A DNA stretch of 64,000 nucleotides, taken from contig JADYYS010000055.1 of the NCBI GenBank assembly GCA_020853525.1, forward strand, positions 47,118 through 111,117. Reading direction: 5' to 3'. Positions 50,967-58,989 of this stretch are shown in pieces (position 1 is the stretch's first letter; each line of letters begins with the position of its first letter). Source of the DNA: Ardenticatenales bacterium (lineage in GTDB: Bacteria > Chloroflexota > Anaerolineae > Epilineales > Epilineaceae). The position numbers were made by a program, and so were the translations under genes. The notes beneath the pieces are model-generated. The model was not told the origin of the DNA, did no database searches, and was given only the letters and a program-made list of their open reading frames with translations.

Positions 50967-52148
50967 ATGCATGCCTTCCCGCCCCGCTCCGCGCTGGCAC
51001 ATGACTGGCTGAACCAGGCCGGCGGCGCCGAAGTCGTCCTCCAATCGCTCCACGATCTGATGCCCGCCGCACCGATCTACACGTCGCTCGTCGAACCCGA
51101 CGCCGTGCCGGGAATGGCCGACTGGGACATCCGCCCGTCCTGGTTGAACCGGGCCCCGCTTGCCCACCGCTACCCGCAGGCCCTCCTGCCGCTCTACCCG
51201 CTCGTCTGGTCGCGGACCCGGGTCCCGGCCGGAACGCAGCTCGTGGTGTCGAACAAGAGCGCCTTCTGCCACGGCATCCGCGCCGGTGGTGCGGTTCACG
51301 TCTGCTACTGCCTGACGCCGACGCGGTTCGTCTGGCAACCGGCCGATTACCTGGCACAGGAGCGACTGCCGCCGGGCGGTCGACTGGCGATCCGAATCCT
51401 TCTGCCGGCACTGCGCCGTTGGGACTTCGCGGCCGCCCAACGGGTCGATCGCTTCGTCGCGATCTCGACGGTCGTCGCCGATCGGATCCGAGAGTCGTAC
51501 GGGCGCGCCAGCACCGTGGTCTTCCCGCCCGTCGATGTCGATGCCTTCGCCCGCGCTGCGGACGTCGCGACCGCCACGCCGGGCGGCGAACCGTACCACC
51601 TCGTCGTCGCGCGTCTCGTGCCCTACAAGCAGATCGACCTCGCCGTCGCCGCCTTCAACGAACTCGGCCGACGCCTGATCGTCGTGGGCGACGGGCGCGA
51701 CCGCGCACGGCTCGAGCGCCTCGCCGGGCCGACCGTCACGTTCACCGGCCGGTTGCCGGATGCCGATGTCAAACGCCTGCTCGGCGGCTGCACTGCGCTG
51801 ATTTGGCCCGGCATCGAGGACTTCGGACTCGTCCCCGTCGAGGCGATGGCTGCCGGCCGACCGGTCATTGCACGACGAGCGGGCGGCGTGCTCGACACCG
51901 TCGTCGAGGGCACGACCGGGCTGTTCTTCGACGCCGCCTCGGCCTCCGCGCTGGCCGGCGCCGTGCGGGCCGCCGATGCCGTCACGTGGCAGCCCGGGCG
52001 CATTCGCGCCCATGCGCAACACTTCGATCACGCCACGTTCGATGCGCGCCTGCGTGGGTGTGTCGACTTGGCGCTGTCGCGCGGCAAGCGACCGTCGACA
52101 TCCACGGGCGCTCCGCCCATCGAGGACGGCGTACGCGATGTGGCCTGA
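50967..52148 (+). CDS. GT4-type glycosyltransferase
   Basis: 393 residues. Acceptor half ALAHDWLNQAGGAEVVLQSL and VVSNKSAFCHGIRAGGAVHV with CYCLTPTRFVW, as in mannosyltransferases of the WbaZ type. Donor half VVARLVPYKQIDLAVAAFNE, LIVVGDGRDRARLERLAG, VTFTGRLPDADVKRLLGGCT and IEDFGLVPVEAMAAGRPVIA. First gene of the second glycan cluster. ATG 50967 is chosen because it follows a -10 box by eight bases; an upstream in-frame start at 50877 would lie before that promoter. Acceptor unknown. Confidence 0.9.
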   Translation: MHAFPPRSALAHDWLNQAGGAEVVLQSLHDLMPAAPIYTSLVEPDAVPGMADWDIRPSWLNRAPLAHRYPQALLPLYPLVWSRTRVPAGTQLVVSNKSAFCHGIRAGGAVHVCYCLTPTRFVWQPADYLAQERLPPGGRLAIRILLPALRRWDFAAAQRVDRFVAISTVVADRIRESYGRASTVVFPPVDVDAFARAADVATATPGGEPYHLVVARLVPYKQIDLAVAAFNELGRRLIVVGDGRDRARLERLAGPTVTFTGRLPDADVKRLLGGCTALIWPGIEDFGLVPVEAMAAGRPVIARRAGGVLDTVVEGTTGLFFDAASASALAGAVRAADAVTWQPGRIRAHAQHFDHATFDARLRGCVDLALSRGKRPSTSTGAPPIEDGVRDVA

Positions 52149-52893
52149 CGCGGCGATGCGGGATTGGCTCGTCGGCTTCCGCCGTCGCTGGTGGATCGTC
52201 GTCGGTCTGCCGCTCCTGACCGCGGCGTTCACCATCGCGCGGCCGCCGGCAGCGGCACAGGTCGTCGAAGCGCGCTTGACCGTCGCCGTCGACGTCCAAC
52301 CCGACGCGGGCGCCGCAGGCCGCCTCGAGGGCAGCGAAGCCGAGGTCGGCGAGGCGCTCATCGATGACCTGAGCCGCGTCCTGCCCGGCGACGCGTTCGC
52401 CGCCGCCGTCACGGCTCGGCTGCCGGACGGACTGAAGGTGTCACCCGGCGACATCCAGAGCAGCGTTTCGGCCGAGGACCGCCACCGGGTGACCGACATC
52501 ACCGTTCGCCGAACGGTCCGCCCGGACGCCCGGGGCGGGATTCGCGGCATCTACGGCGATGCCGACATCATCGCTGCGGCCGTCGTGGCCGAGCTGACCG
52601 AACACGGCTCGCGCTGGGCGTCCCATGTCGGCGCGGACGGCACGGCCTTCACGCTCGTCGACGGTCCGCGCCTGTCCACGGCGCCCGGCTCGGTGGCCGA
52701 CCGCGTCGCGCTGCCGCTGCGCCTCATGCTCGCGCTGCTCGTCGCAGTCGGCATGGCGGCCGTGCTCCACGCCGTCGATCCCGCGCTCTATTCCCCGCAC
52801 GACGCGACAACGGCCGCAGCTGCGCCCGTGCTCGGCACGGTGGCCCGTCGCAAGCGCCTCGCGCGTTCGACCCGCGACAGGGACAGTCGATGA
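52138..52893 (+). CDS. Wzz-like membrane protein (single unit)
   Basis: 251 residues. Short cytoplasmic start, membrane helix RRWWIVVGLPLLTAAFTIA, an extracytoplasmic domain of about 170 residues (VVEARLTVAVDVQP, LPGDAFAAAVTARLPDGLKV) and a second helix LMLALLVAVGMAAVLHAVDP. This is the layout of chain-length determinants. No Pro-rich PxxP motif is evident before helix 2. ATG 52138 overlaps the upstream gene by 11 bases; ATG 52156 is an alternative. Confidence 0.75.
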   Translation: MWPDAAMRDWLVGFRRRWWIVVGLPLLTAAFTIARPPAAAQVVEARLTVAVDVQPDAGAAGRLEGSEAEVGEALIDDLSRVLPGDAFAAAVTARLPDGLKVSPGDIQSSVSAEDRHRVTDITVRRTVRPDARGGIRGIYGDADIIAAAVVAELTEHGSRWASHVGADGTAFTLVDGPRLSTAPGSVADRVALPLRLMLALLVAVGMAAVLHAVDPALYSPHDATTAAAAPVLGTVARRKRLARSTRDRDSR

Positions 52894-53897
52894 AGCTGAT
52901 CGTCCAGATCCCGTGCCTGAACGAAGAAGACACGCTGCCGGCGACGGTGCGCGACATCCCACGCGACATCCCGGGCATCGACGTTGTCGAGATTCTCGTC
53001 ATCGACGACGGATCGACGGACGGCACCGTGGCGGTGGCGCGCGCGCTCGGCGTGGACCACATCGTCCGCTTTCCGCGCAACCGCGGCCTCGGCTACGCGT
53101 TCCGCGCCGGCTTCGACGCGGCGCTGCGGCTCGGGGCGGACATCATCGTCAACACGGACGGAGACAATCAGTACTTCGGCGGCGACATCCCGGCGCTCGT
53201 CCGGCCGATCCTCGAGGGGCGGGCCGAGCTCGTCATCGGCGACCGTCAGACCGGGGCGATCGCCCACTTTTCGCCGGTCAAACGCCGCCTGCAGGAACTC
53301 GGCAGCCGGATCATCGGCCGCCTCGCCGGCATCGACGTACCGGACGTCGCCAGCGGCTTCCGCGCCTACAGCCGGGCCGCGGCGCTGCAGCTCTCACTGG
53401 CCACGAGCTTCGACCACACCGCCGAGCACGTCGTCCAGGCGGGCCAGAGCCGAATGGCCGTCGTCGTCGTGCCGATCCGGACGAACCCCAAGGCGCGCGA
53501 GTCGCGGTTGTTCGCCAACATCGGCGAGTTCGTCTGGAAGAGCGGTTCGATCGCGCTGCGCACGTATGCCACCTACAAGGCACTCAAGATCTTCACGTTC
53601 TTCGGGACGCTGACGTTCGGGATCGGCACCCTGATCGGACTGCGGTTCGTCTACTACTACCTCTTCACGGACGAGGGGGATCTGCACGTCCAGAGCGTGA
53701 TCCTGGCGGCAATCCTCCTCCTGGCCGGCTTTCAGATGTTCCTCACCGGCATCGTGGCCGATCTGATCGCCACGAACCGCGCGATCATCGAGGACACCGC
53801 CGCCCGGGTCCGGGCGATGGAGCTCGAGGCGCGTGCTACAATGCCGCGCGATATGCCGCCGGATGTGCCGCGCGACATGCCGGCCGATCGGCCTTGA
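52890..53897 (+). CDS. GT2 glycosyltransferase with C-terminal membrane helices (DPM1-like)
   Basis: 335 residues. GT-A fold: IVQIPCLNEEDTLPATVRDI, VEILVIDDGSTDGTVAVARA, NRGLGYAFRAGFDAALRLGA, metal-binding D-x-D in NTDGDNQYFGGDIPALV and DVASGFRAYSRAAALQL. Two helices follow (FTFFGTLTFGIGTLIGLRFV, SVILAAILLLAGFQMFLTGI). Similar to polyprenyl-phosphate sugar synthases, so it may make a lipid-linked donor. The tail repeats PRDMP, PPDVP, PRDMP. A TACAAT at 53837-53842 inside this tail may be an internal promoter for the next gene. Confidence 0.92.
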   Translation: MKLIVQIPCLNEEDTLPATVRDIPRDIPGIDVVEILVIDDGSTDGTVAVARALGVDHIVRFPRNRGLGYAFRAGFDAALRLGADIIVNTDGDNQYFGGDIPALVRPILEGRAELVIGDRQTGAIAHFSPVKRRLQELGSRIIGRLAGIDVPDVASGFRAYSRAAALQLSLATSFDHTAEHVVQAGQSRMAVVVVPIRTNPKARESRLFANIGEFVWKSGSIALRTYATYKALKIFTFFGTLTFGIGTLIGLRFVYYYLFTDEGDLHVQSVILAAILLLAGFQMFLTGIVADLIATNRAIIEDTAARVRAMELEARATMPRDMPPDVPRDMPADRP

Positions 53898-53913
53898 ACC
53901 CCGTGGGCAGCCA

Positions 53914-55311
53914 ATGGACCTCGACGCCTTCGCCCGGATGATCCTGCGCCGCGGCTGGCTGGCGGTCGTGCTTGCCGCGACCGGCGCCGCGGTCGGGCTC
54001 ATCGCCGGCCAACTGCAGTCGGCGCTGTACGAGGCGACGACGCGCATCGCTTTGTCTCCGGCACGCCCGGCGGACCTCGGTCAGAACCAGGCCGTGCGCG
54101 AGATCATGCCCAGCTTCATCGAGGACCTCAAGACGCGGGACATGGCGGATGCGGCAGCCCTTCAGCTGGGTGAACCGTACCTCGCCGAGCACGGCCTGTC
54201 CGCCGAGGACCTGCACGGCATGATCCGGATCGGCGATGACGCGAACGTGTTCGAGATCCACGTCAAGGCCCGCCATGCCGATCCCGACATCGCCACGCAG
54301 GTGAGCGAGAAGTGGGCGATCGCGTTCGTGGACCGCCGCACGAAGGCGAACCAGCAGGTCGACCTGCGGGAGCGCATCTACTCCACCCTGCGCGACCGGA
54401 CGGCCCTCGCCCAGGCCGCGCCACGCCGCAAGCTGCTCGTGGCGGCCGGACTCGTCCTCGGCGGGATGTTGGGCACGGTGGCGATCCTCGTTTGGGAGTA
54501 CCTTTCCCGGGCCGTCGTCCTCAGCGCCGCAGACGCCGAACGGGTCGGCGGCGGGGTTGCGCTCGGCGCCGTTCCCGCGCGGTCCGGGCGGCGTGCGTTT
54601 TCGCTGGCTGCCGTCATCATCGATGCCCGGCGGGCGCTCCGGATCGGCCTCGGCCAGCTCTGGCCGGTCGGGCTGCTCGCCGCGGTGGGCCTCGGCGCAG
54701 GACTTGCCCTCTCGGCCGTCCAGCCGACGGTCTGGCGCGCGCGAACGAAGATCGCCGTCGAGCCCGCGCTCGGCACCGACTGGGGACGGACGCAGGCCAT
54801 CCCCGAGTTCATGAAGAATCTGGCCGAGGACCTGCGCACTTGGCAGATGGCCGAGGCGATCAATGCCGAGCTCGGCTTGGACCTGCCCCCCCAGCGCCTG
54901 CTGGACAAGGTAACCGTCGCGCCGAAAGAGAGCGTGTTCGAGGTCCACCTCGACGTCCTGGATGCCGACCAAGCGACGGCCATGGCGATCAGCCGGGCGT
55001 GGGCCGAGAGATTCGTCGAGCGGCGCAACCAGGCGAACCTCGACCTCGATCAACAGGACCGCGTCCTCGTCCGACTGCGCGACCGGACGCTGCCCGATCG
55101 CTATGCGCCACGGACGCTGGCGAGCGCTTCGGCGGGAATGGTCATCGGCGCGCTCGTCGGCGCGGTGATCGTCCTGCTGCGCGCGCTCGGGAGCGCCCGA
55201 TGGGTGAACGATCCGCGCAGCGCAGGGCGTGCCGCCAACGCACCGCTCATCGGCGTGATCCCGCATCGAAGGCGCGGCCGGCGGGCGGCGCGCACAGGAG
55301 CCACCGCATGA
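53914..55311 (+). CDS. Wzz-like membrane protein with internal duplication
   Basis: 465 residues in two homologous halves, each helix, ectodomain, helix. Half 1: LAVVLAATGAAVGLIAGQLQ, TRIALSPARPADLGQNQAVR, FEIHVKARHADPDIATQVSE, WAIAFVDRRTKANQQVDL. Half 2: PVGLLAAVGLGAGLALSAVQ, TKIAVEPALGTDWGRTQAIP, FEVHLDVLDADQATAMAISR, WAERFVERRNQANLDLDQQD. Chain-length-determinant proteins normally have one such unit. Likely partner of the CpsD-like gene 13 bases downstream. The C-terminal tail is basic. Confidence 0.85.
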   Translation: MDLDAFARMILRRGWLAVVLAATGAAVGLIAGQLQSALYEATTRIALSPARPADLGQNQAVREIMPSFIEDLKTRDMADAAALQLGEPYLAEHGLSAEDLHGMIRIGDDANVFEIHVKARHADPDIATQVSEKWAIAFVDRRTKANQQVDLRERIYSTLRDRTALAQAAPRRKLLVAAGLVLGGMLGTVAILVWEYLSRAVVLSAADAERVGGGVALGAVPARSGRRAFSLAAVIIDARRALRIGLGQLWPVGLLAAVGLGAGLALSAVQPTVWRARTKIAVEPALGTDWGRTQAIPEFMKNLAEDLRTWQMAEAINAELGLDLPPQRLLDKVTVAPKESVFEVHLDVLDADQATAMAISRAWAERFVERRNQANLDLDQQDRVLVRLRDRTLPDRYAPRTLASASAGMVIGALVGAVIVLLRALGSARWVNDPRSAGRAANAPLIGVIPHRRRGRRAARTGATA

Positions 55312-55324
55312 CCGGAACGACCGT

Positions 55325-55972
55325 ATGACCCACCTAGTCACGCTCGCCGATCCGGAGTCCGCCGCGGCCGAGGCGTTCCGGGCACTCCGCACGAACCTGG
55401 CCTTCAACAGGCCTGACCGACCGCTGCGATCGCTCCTCGTCACGTCGCCGACGGCGGTGGAGGATGGGGCGTCCGTGGCGGCCAACCTGGCCGTGGCGAC
55501 GGCGCACGCCGGCCATCGCGTCATCCTCGTCGACGGCGATCTCCGGCGACCGGCTCAGCACACCCTCTTCGGCCTCGACAACGATACCGGTCTGGCGCAG
55601 GTCCTGGCCTCGGAACGCGGCGATCCGTTGCCGCTCCGGCCGACGGATGTGCCCGGCCTGTGGGTGCTCACCGCCGGCCCGCCGGCCGCCCATCCCGCCT
55701 CCTTGCTCGACGGCCCGCAGACCGGCGCGCTCTTGCTGAGGCTTGGTGCCGAGGTGGACATCGTCATCCTCTCCTCTCCCCCGGTGCTGGCCGTCTCCGA
55801 TGCCGCCGTCCTGGCGCCTCTCGTCGACGGCGTCCTGCTCGTCCTGGCGGCCGGCCGCTCCCGGCGGGACACCACCCGGGCGGCGCGGGAGGCTTTGGAT
55901 CGCGTCGGGGCGAACGTCCTCGGCGTCGTCCTGACGGAGGCCGACCCGTCGACGGCGGATGTTCGGTATTAG
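55325..55972 (+). CDS. CpsD/BY-kinase-like protein lacking the P-loop
   Basis: 215 residues with the fold of bacterial tyrosine kinases: EAFRALRTNLAF, SLLVTSP, VAANLAVATAHAGHRVILVD, DGDLRRPAQHTLFGLDN, GLAQVL and ADVRY at the end. The Walker A, normally GEGKS/T, reads AVEDGAS. Walker B, normally DxxIIDTPP, reads DIVILSSPP. A' (ILVDGDLRRP) is kept. ATP hydrolysis is therefore doubtful. The usual C-terminal tyrosine cluster is reduced to one Tyr. Probably a structural partner of the Wzz-like proteins. Confidence 0.85.
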   Translation: MTHLVTLADPESAAAEAFRALRTNLAFNRPDRPLRSLLVTSPTAVEDGASVAANLAVATAHAGHRVILVDGDLRRPAQHTLFGLDNDTGLAQVLASERGDPLPLRPTDVPGLWVLTAGPPAAHPASLLDGPQTGALLLRLGAEVDIVILSSPPVLAVSDAAVLAPLVDGVLLVLAAGRSRRDTTRAAREALDRVGANVLGVVLTEADPSTADVRY

Positions 55973-56059
55973 CGCTGCGGACTGCGCGGGCACAGCGGCC
56001 CTGCGCCCACATCCGCAGTCTCACCCACATCCGCGAGAAGCATCCCGATCGGAGGGCGC

Positions 56060-57127
56060 GTGAAAGGCTTGATCCTGTCGGGCGGCAAGGGCACCCGGCT
56101 CTACCCGCTGACGTACACGCGCGCGAAACAGCTCATCCCGGTGGCCAACAAGCCGGTCCTGTTCCGCGTGATCGAGGCGATTCGGGATGCCGGCGTCACC
56201 GAGATCGGCATCGTCATCGGCGACACCGGTCCGGAGATCCGCGAAGCGGTGGGCGACGGCAGCCGCTTCGGGGTTGCGGTGACGTTCATCCCGCAGGACG
56301 AGCCGCTCGGGCTGGCGCACGCCGTCAAGATCAGCCGCGACTTCCTCGGTGACGACCGCTTCGTGATGTTCCTGGGCGACAACGTCATCCAGGGCGGGGT
56401 CTCTCGCCTGATCGAACAGTTCGCCGATTCATCGTGGAACGCGCAGGTCGTGCTGACCGCCGTCGCCGAGCCGCAGCACTACGGCGTGGCCGAGCTCGAG
56501 GCCGACGGGCGGATCCGCCGGCTCGTCGAGAAGCCGCGCGAGCCCAAGAGCAACCTGGCGCTCGTCGGAATCTACATGTTCGACGCCCACGTTCACGAAG
56601 CATGCGATGCCATCGCCCCGAGCTGGCGCGGCGAGCTCGAGATCACGGATGCCATCCAGTGGCTCGTCGACCACCACCTGGCCGTCCACCCGTACGTGCA
56701 CACCGGCTGGTGGATCGACACCGGCAAGCCGATCGACATGCTGGACGCGAACGATCACGTCTTGGAGGAGCTGGCGCACGTGATCGAGGGCACGGTCGAC
56801 GGTGACAGCCGGGTCGACGGCCGCGTGACCGTCGAGGCCGGCGCGCAGATCGTGAACTCCGTCGTGCGCGGGCCGGCGATCATCGGTCGCAACAGCCGGA
56901 TCGTCGACAGCTACATCGGCCCGTTCACCTCGATCTACCACGACGTCGTCGTCGAGCGCGCCGAGATCGAGCACTCGATCGTCCTGGAGCACTCCGAGAT
57001 CCGAGGCATCCCCGGCCGAATCGCCGACAGCCTGATCGGCCGCAACGCCAGGCTGGCGCGGTCGTCCGTCAAGCCCGTCGCCCACAAGATGACGCTCGGC
57101 GACCATAGCGACATCGGGTTGTTGTGA
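56060..57127 (+). CDS. rmlA: Glucose-1-phosphate thymidylyltransferase, long form
   Basis: 355 residues from GTG 56060 with GGAGGGC upstream. Nucleotidyl transferase motif LILSGGKGTRLYPLTYTRAK, then QLIPVANKPVLFRVIEAI, FLGDNVIQGG, VEKPREPKSNLALVGIYMFD and HTGWWIDTGKPIDMLDAND. A C-terminal left-handed beta-helix (VEAGAQIVNSVVRGPAIIGR) is typical of the long RfbA/StrD subtype found in antibiotic and archaeal-type pathways. Makes dTDP-glucose for the adjacent RmlB. Confidence 0.93.
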   Translation: MKGLILSGGKGTRLYPLTYTRAKQLIPVANKPVLFRVIEAIRDAGVTEIGIVIGDTGPEIREAVGDGSRFGVAVTFIPQDEPLGLAHAVKISRDFLGDDRFVMFLGDNVIQGGVSRLIEQFADSSWNAQVVLTAVAEPQHYGVAELEADGRIRRLVEKPREPKSNLALVGIYMFDAHVHEACDAIAPSWRGELEITDAIQWLVDHHLAVHPYVHTGWWIDTGKPIDMLDANDHVLEELAHVIEGTVDGDSRVDGRVTVEAGAQIVNSVVRGPAIIGRNSRIVDSYIGPFTSIYHDVVVERAEIEHSIVLEHSEIRGIPGRIADSLIGRNARLARSSVKPVAHKMTLGDHSDIGLL

Positions 57128-57181
57128 CATCGGTCCACCCCAACGAAGTTGACCGCCCGCCCGATCTCCGTTTAATCACCC

Positions 57182-57209
57182 CCCCGGCTGCGTCGGTCAG
57201 CCGGGGTTT
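57182..57209 (+). terminator. Rho-independent terminator after rmlA
   Basis: CCCCGGCTG pairs with CAGCCGGGG around CGTCGGT, followed by TTT. Nine-base stem of almost pure GC, 55 bases after the rmlA stop. The T-tract is short. It separates rmlA from rmlB, which has its own -10. Confidence 0.7.
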
Positions 57210-57246
57210 CAGACACGCCGGACACCGGAATTGGACCGGACCGGGT

Positions 57247-57252
57247 TATCGT
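57247..57252 (+). promoter_or_regulatory. -10 box TATCGT before a leaderless start
   Basis: TATCGT, eight bases, then the rmlB ATG at 57261. TTGGAC lies upstream (57231) but only ten bases away, too close for a -35. No Shine-Dalgarno sequence. Confidence 0.35.
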
Positions 57253-57260
57253 GGGGACCC

Positions 57261-58301
57261 ATGGTGAGCGGAAAAGGTCGACGGTTGTTGGTCACGGGGG
57301 GTGCCGGGTTCATCGGCGCCAACTTCGTGCATCATGTGCTGCGCACGCGGCCGAACGACCACGTCGTCGTGTTCGACAAGCTCACGTATGCCGGCAACCT
57401 CGCCAACCTGGCCGACGTGTCCGACGACCCGCGCTACGCCTTCGTCCATGCCGACATCTGCGATGCCGGGGCCGTCGAGCGCGTCCTCTCCGCCCACGGC
57501 ATCGACACCGTCGTGAACTTCGCGGCCGAAACCCACGTCGACCGCTCGATCGATGATCCCGAAGCCTTCATCCGCACCGACGTCAACGGAACCTACACCC
57601 TGCTCGAGGCGGCGCGGGCCAAGGGGCTGCGTTACCATCAGGTGTCGACGGATGAGGTGTACGGTCATGTGGCGGAGGGCGCCTCGCGCGAGACCGACCC
57701 CGTGGCTCCGCGGTCGCCGTACGCCGCCAGCAAGGCTTCCGGCGACCTCCTCGTCCACGCCTACCACGTGACGTACGGCCTGCACACGACGATCTCGCGC
57801 GGCTCGAACAACGTCGGCCCGTACCAGTACCCCGAAAAGGCCGTCCCGTTGTTCAGCACGAACGCGTTGGAGGGCCTGCCGCTGCCGGTGTACGGCGACG
57901 GTCGCCAGGAACGTGACTACCAGTGGGTCGGCGACCACTGCGAGGCGATCGACCTCATCGTGGACCGCGGTCCGGCCGGCGAGGCGTACAACGTCGGGAC
58001 GGGCACCTCGATCCAGAACCTGACGATGGTCGACATCGTCCTCGAGACGCTGGACAGACCGCGGTCTCTCGTCCGACACGTCACCGACCGGCCAGGGCAC
58101 GATCGGCGCTACGCGATCGACACGGCCAAGCTCCAGGCCCTCGGCTGGCGATCGCGCCACACGCCCGAGCAGGCGGTGGCGATGGCGGCGGCGTGGTACC
58201 GCGACAACGAGGCGTGGTGGCGTCCGATCAAGAGCGGCGAGTTCCGCGCCTATTACGACAGGATGTATGGCGGTCGGGCTGTCCTGCCCGCCGGCGGCTG
58301 A
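57261..58301 (+). CDS. rmlB: dTDP-glucose 4,6-dehydratase
   Basis: 346 residues. Extended SDR: LLVTGGAGFIGANFVHHVL, VVVFDKLTYAGNLANLADV, VNFAAETHVDRSIDDPEAFI, STDEVYGHV (Thr/Asp/Glu of the active site), YAASKASGDLLVHAYHVTYG (YxxxK) and SRGSNNVGPYQYPEKAVPLF. Makes dTDP-4-keto-6-deoxyglucose from the RmlA product. No rmlC or rmlD follows, so the final sugar is undetermined. ATG 57261 is chosen over an upstream in-frame start because the fold begins there and a -10 precedes it. Confidence 0.96.
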   Translation: MVSGKGRRLLVTGGAGFIGANFVHHVLRTRPNDHVVVFDKLTYAGNLANLADVSDDPRYAFVHADICDAGAVERVLSAHGIDTVVNFAAETHVDRSIDDPEAFIRTDVNGTYTLLEAARAKGLRYHQVSTDEVYGHVAEGASRETDPVAPRSPYAASKASGDLLVHAYHVTYGLHTTISRGSNNVGPYQYPEKAVPLFSTNALEGLPLPVYGDGRQERDYQWVGDHCEAIDLIVDRGPAGEAYNVGTGTSIQNLTMVDIVLETLDRPRSLVRHVTDRPGHDRRYAIDTAKLQALGWRSRHTPEQAVAMAAAWYRDNEAWWRPIKSGEFRAYYDRMYGGRAVLPAGG

Positions 58302-58377
58302 GCGGCGCGTACGGATTCTACGACACACGGCATGGGTCCGCTGATGCGGTCCTTCAGGGCACGAGGAGGAAGAACAC

Positions 58378-58932
58378 ATGGCTGTCCAGAGCGATATCCT
58401 GGCCAGCGACGCACAGCAGGAGATGTCACGGCGTGAGTTCCTGAACTACGCCTGGCTGGCGTCGCTGGGGTTCATCACCGCCCAGTCGGCCGTATTGACG
58501 TACCAGTTCGCGATGCCGCGCCTCGGCCCGGGCGAGTTCGGCGGTCCGGTCGACATCGGCATGATCGAGGCGCTGCCCGGCGTCGGGGCGCCGCCGGAGC
58601 CGTTCGCCAAGGCGAAGTTCTGGTGGGTGATGTCGGCCACCGGCGCCCGGGCGATCTACAAGGTGTGCACCCACCTCGGCTGCATCTACCAGTGGAAACA
58701 GGAAGAGTTCAAGTTCGTCTGTCCGTGCCACGGGTCGCAGTTCGAACGTGAGGGCAAGTACATCTTCGGGCCCGCCGGCCGCAGCCTCGACCGATTGGTC
58801 GTGCGCGTGTACGACTCGAGCGGCAAGATGGTCGCCGAGACGCCTCCCGACGGCGGACCGGTGAAGATCCCGGCCGGCTCGCGGATCGTCGTCGAGACCG
58901 GCATGAAGATCCTCGGCGCAGTGCACGGCTAG
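58378..58932 (+). CDS. Rieske iron-sulfur protein of a cytochrome bc complex
   Basis: 184 residues. The N-terminus has a Tat-like SRREFLNYAWLASLGF followed by one membrane anchor. The 2Fe-2S ligands are in CTHLGCIYQW and CPCHGSQFEREGKYIFGPA, with the Cys pair for the stabilising disulphide also present in those loops. Transfers electrons from quinol to the cytochrome c. GAGGAGGAAG precedes the ATG. First gene of the bc operon. Confidence 0.95.
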   Translation: MAVQSDILASDAQQEMSRREFLNYAWLASLGFITAQSAVLTYQFAMPRLGPGEFGGPVDIGMIEALPGVGAPPEPFAKAKFWWVMSATGARAIYKVCTHLGCIYQWKQEEFKFVCPCHGSQFEREGKYIFGPAGRSLDRLVVRVYDSSGKMVAETPPDGGPVKIPAGSRIVVETGMKILGAVHG

Positions 58933-58989
58933 ACCCGGCGCGTTCGATCGCCACCCCTCTGGTACGCCAGACTTCAGGAGCAGAAGAAC

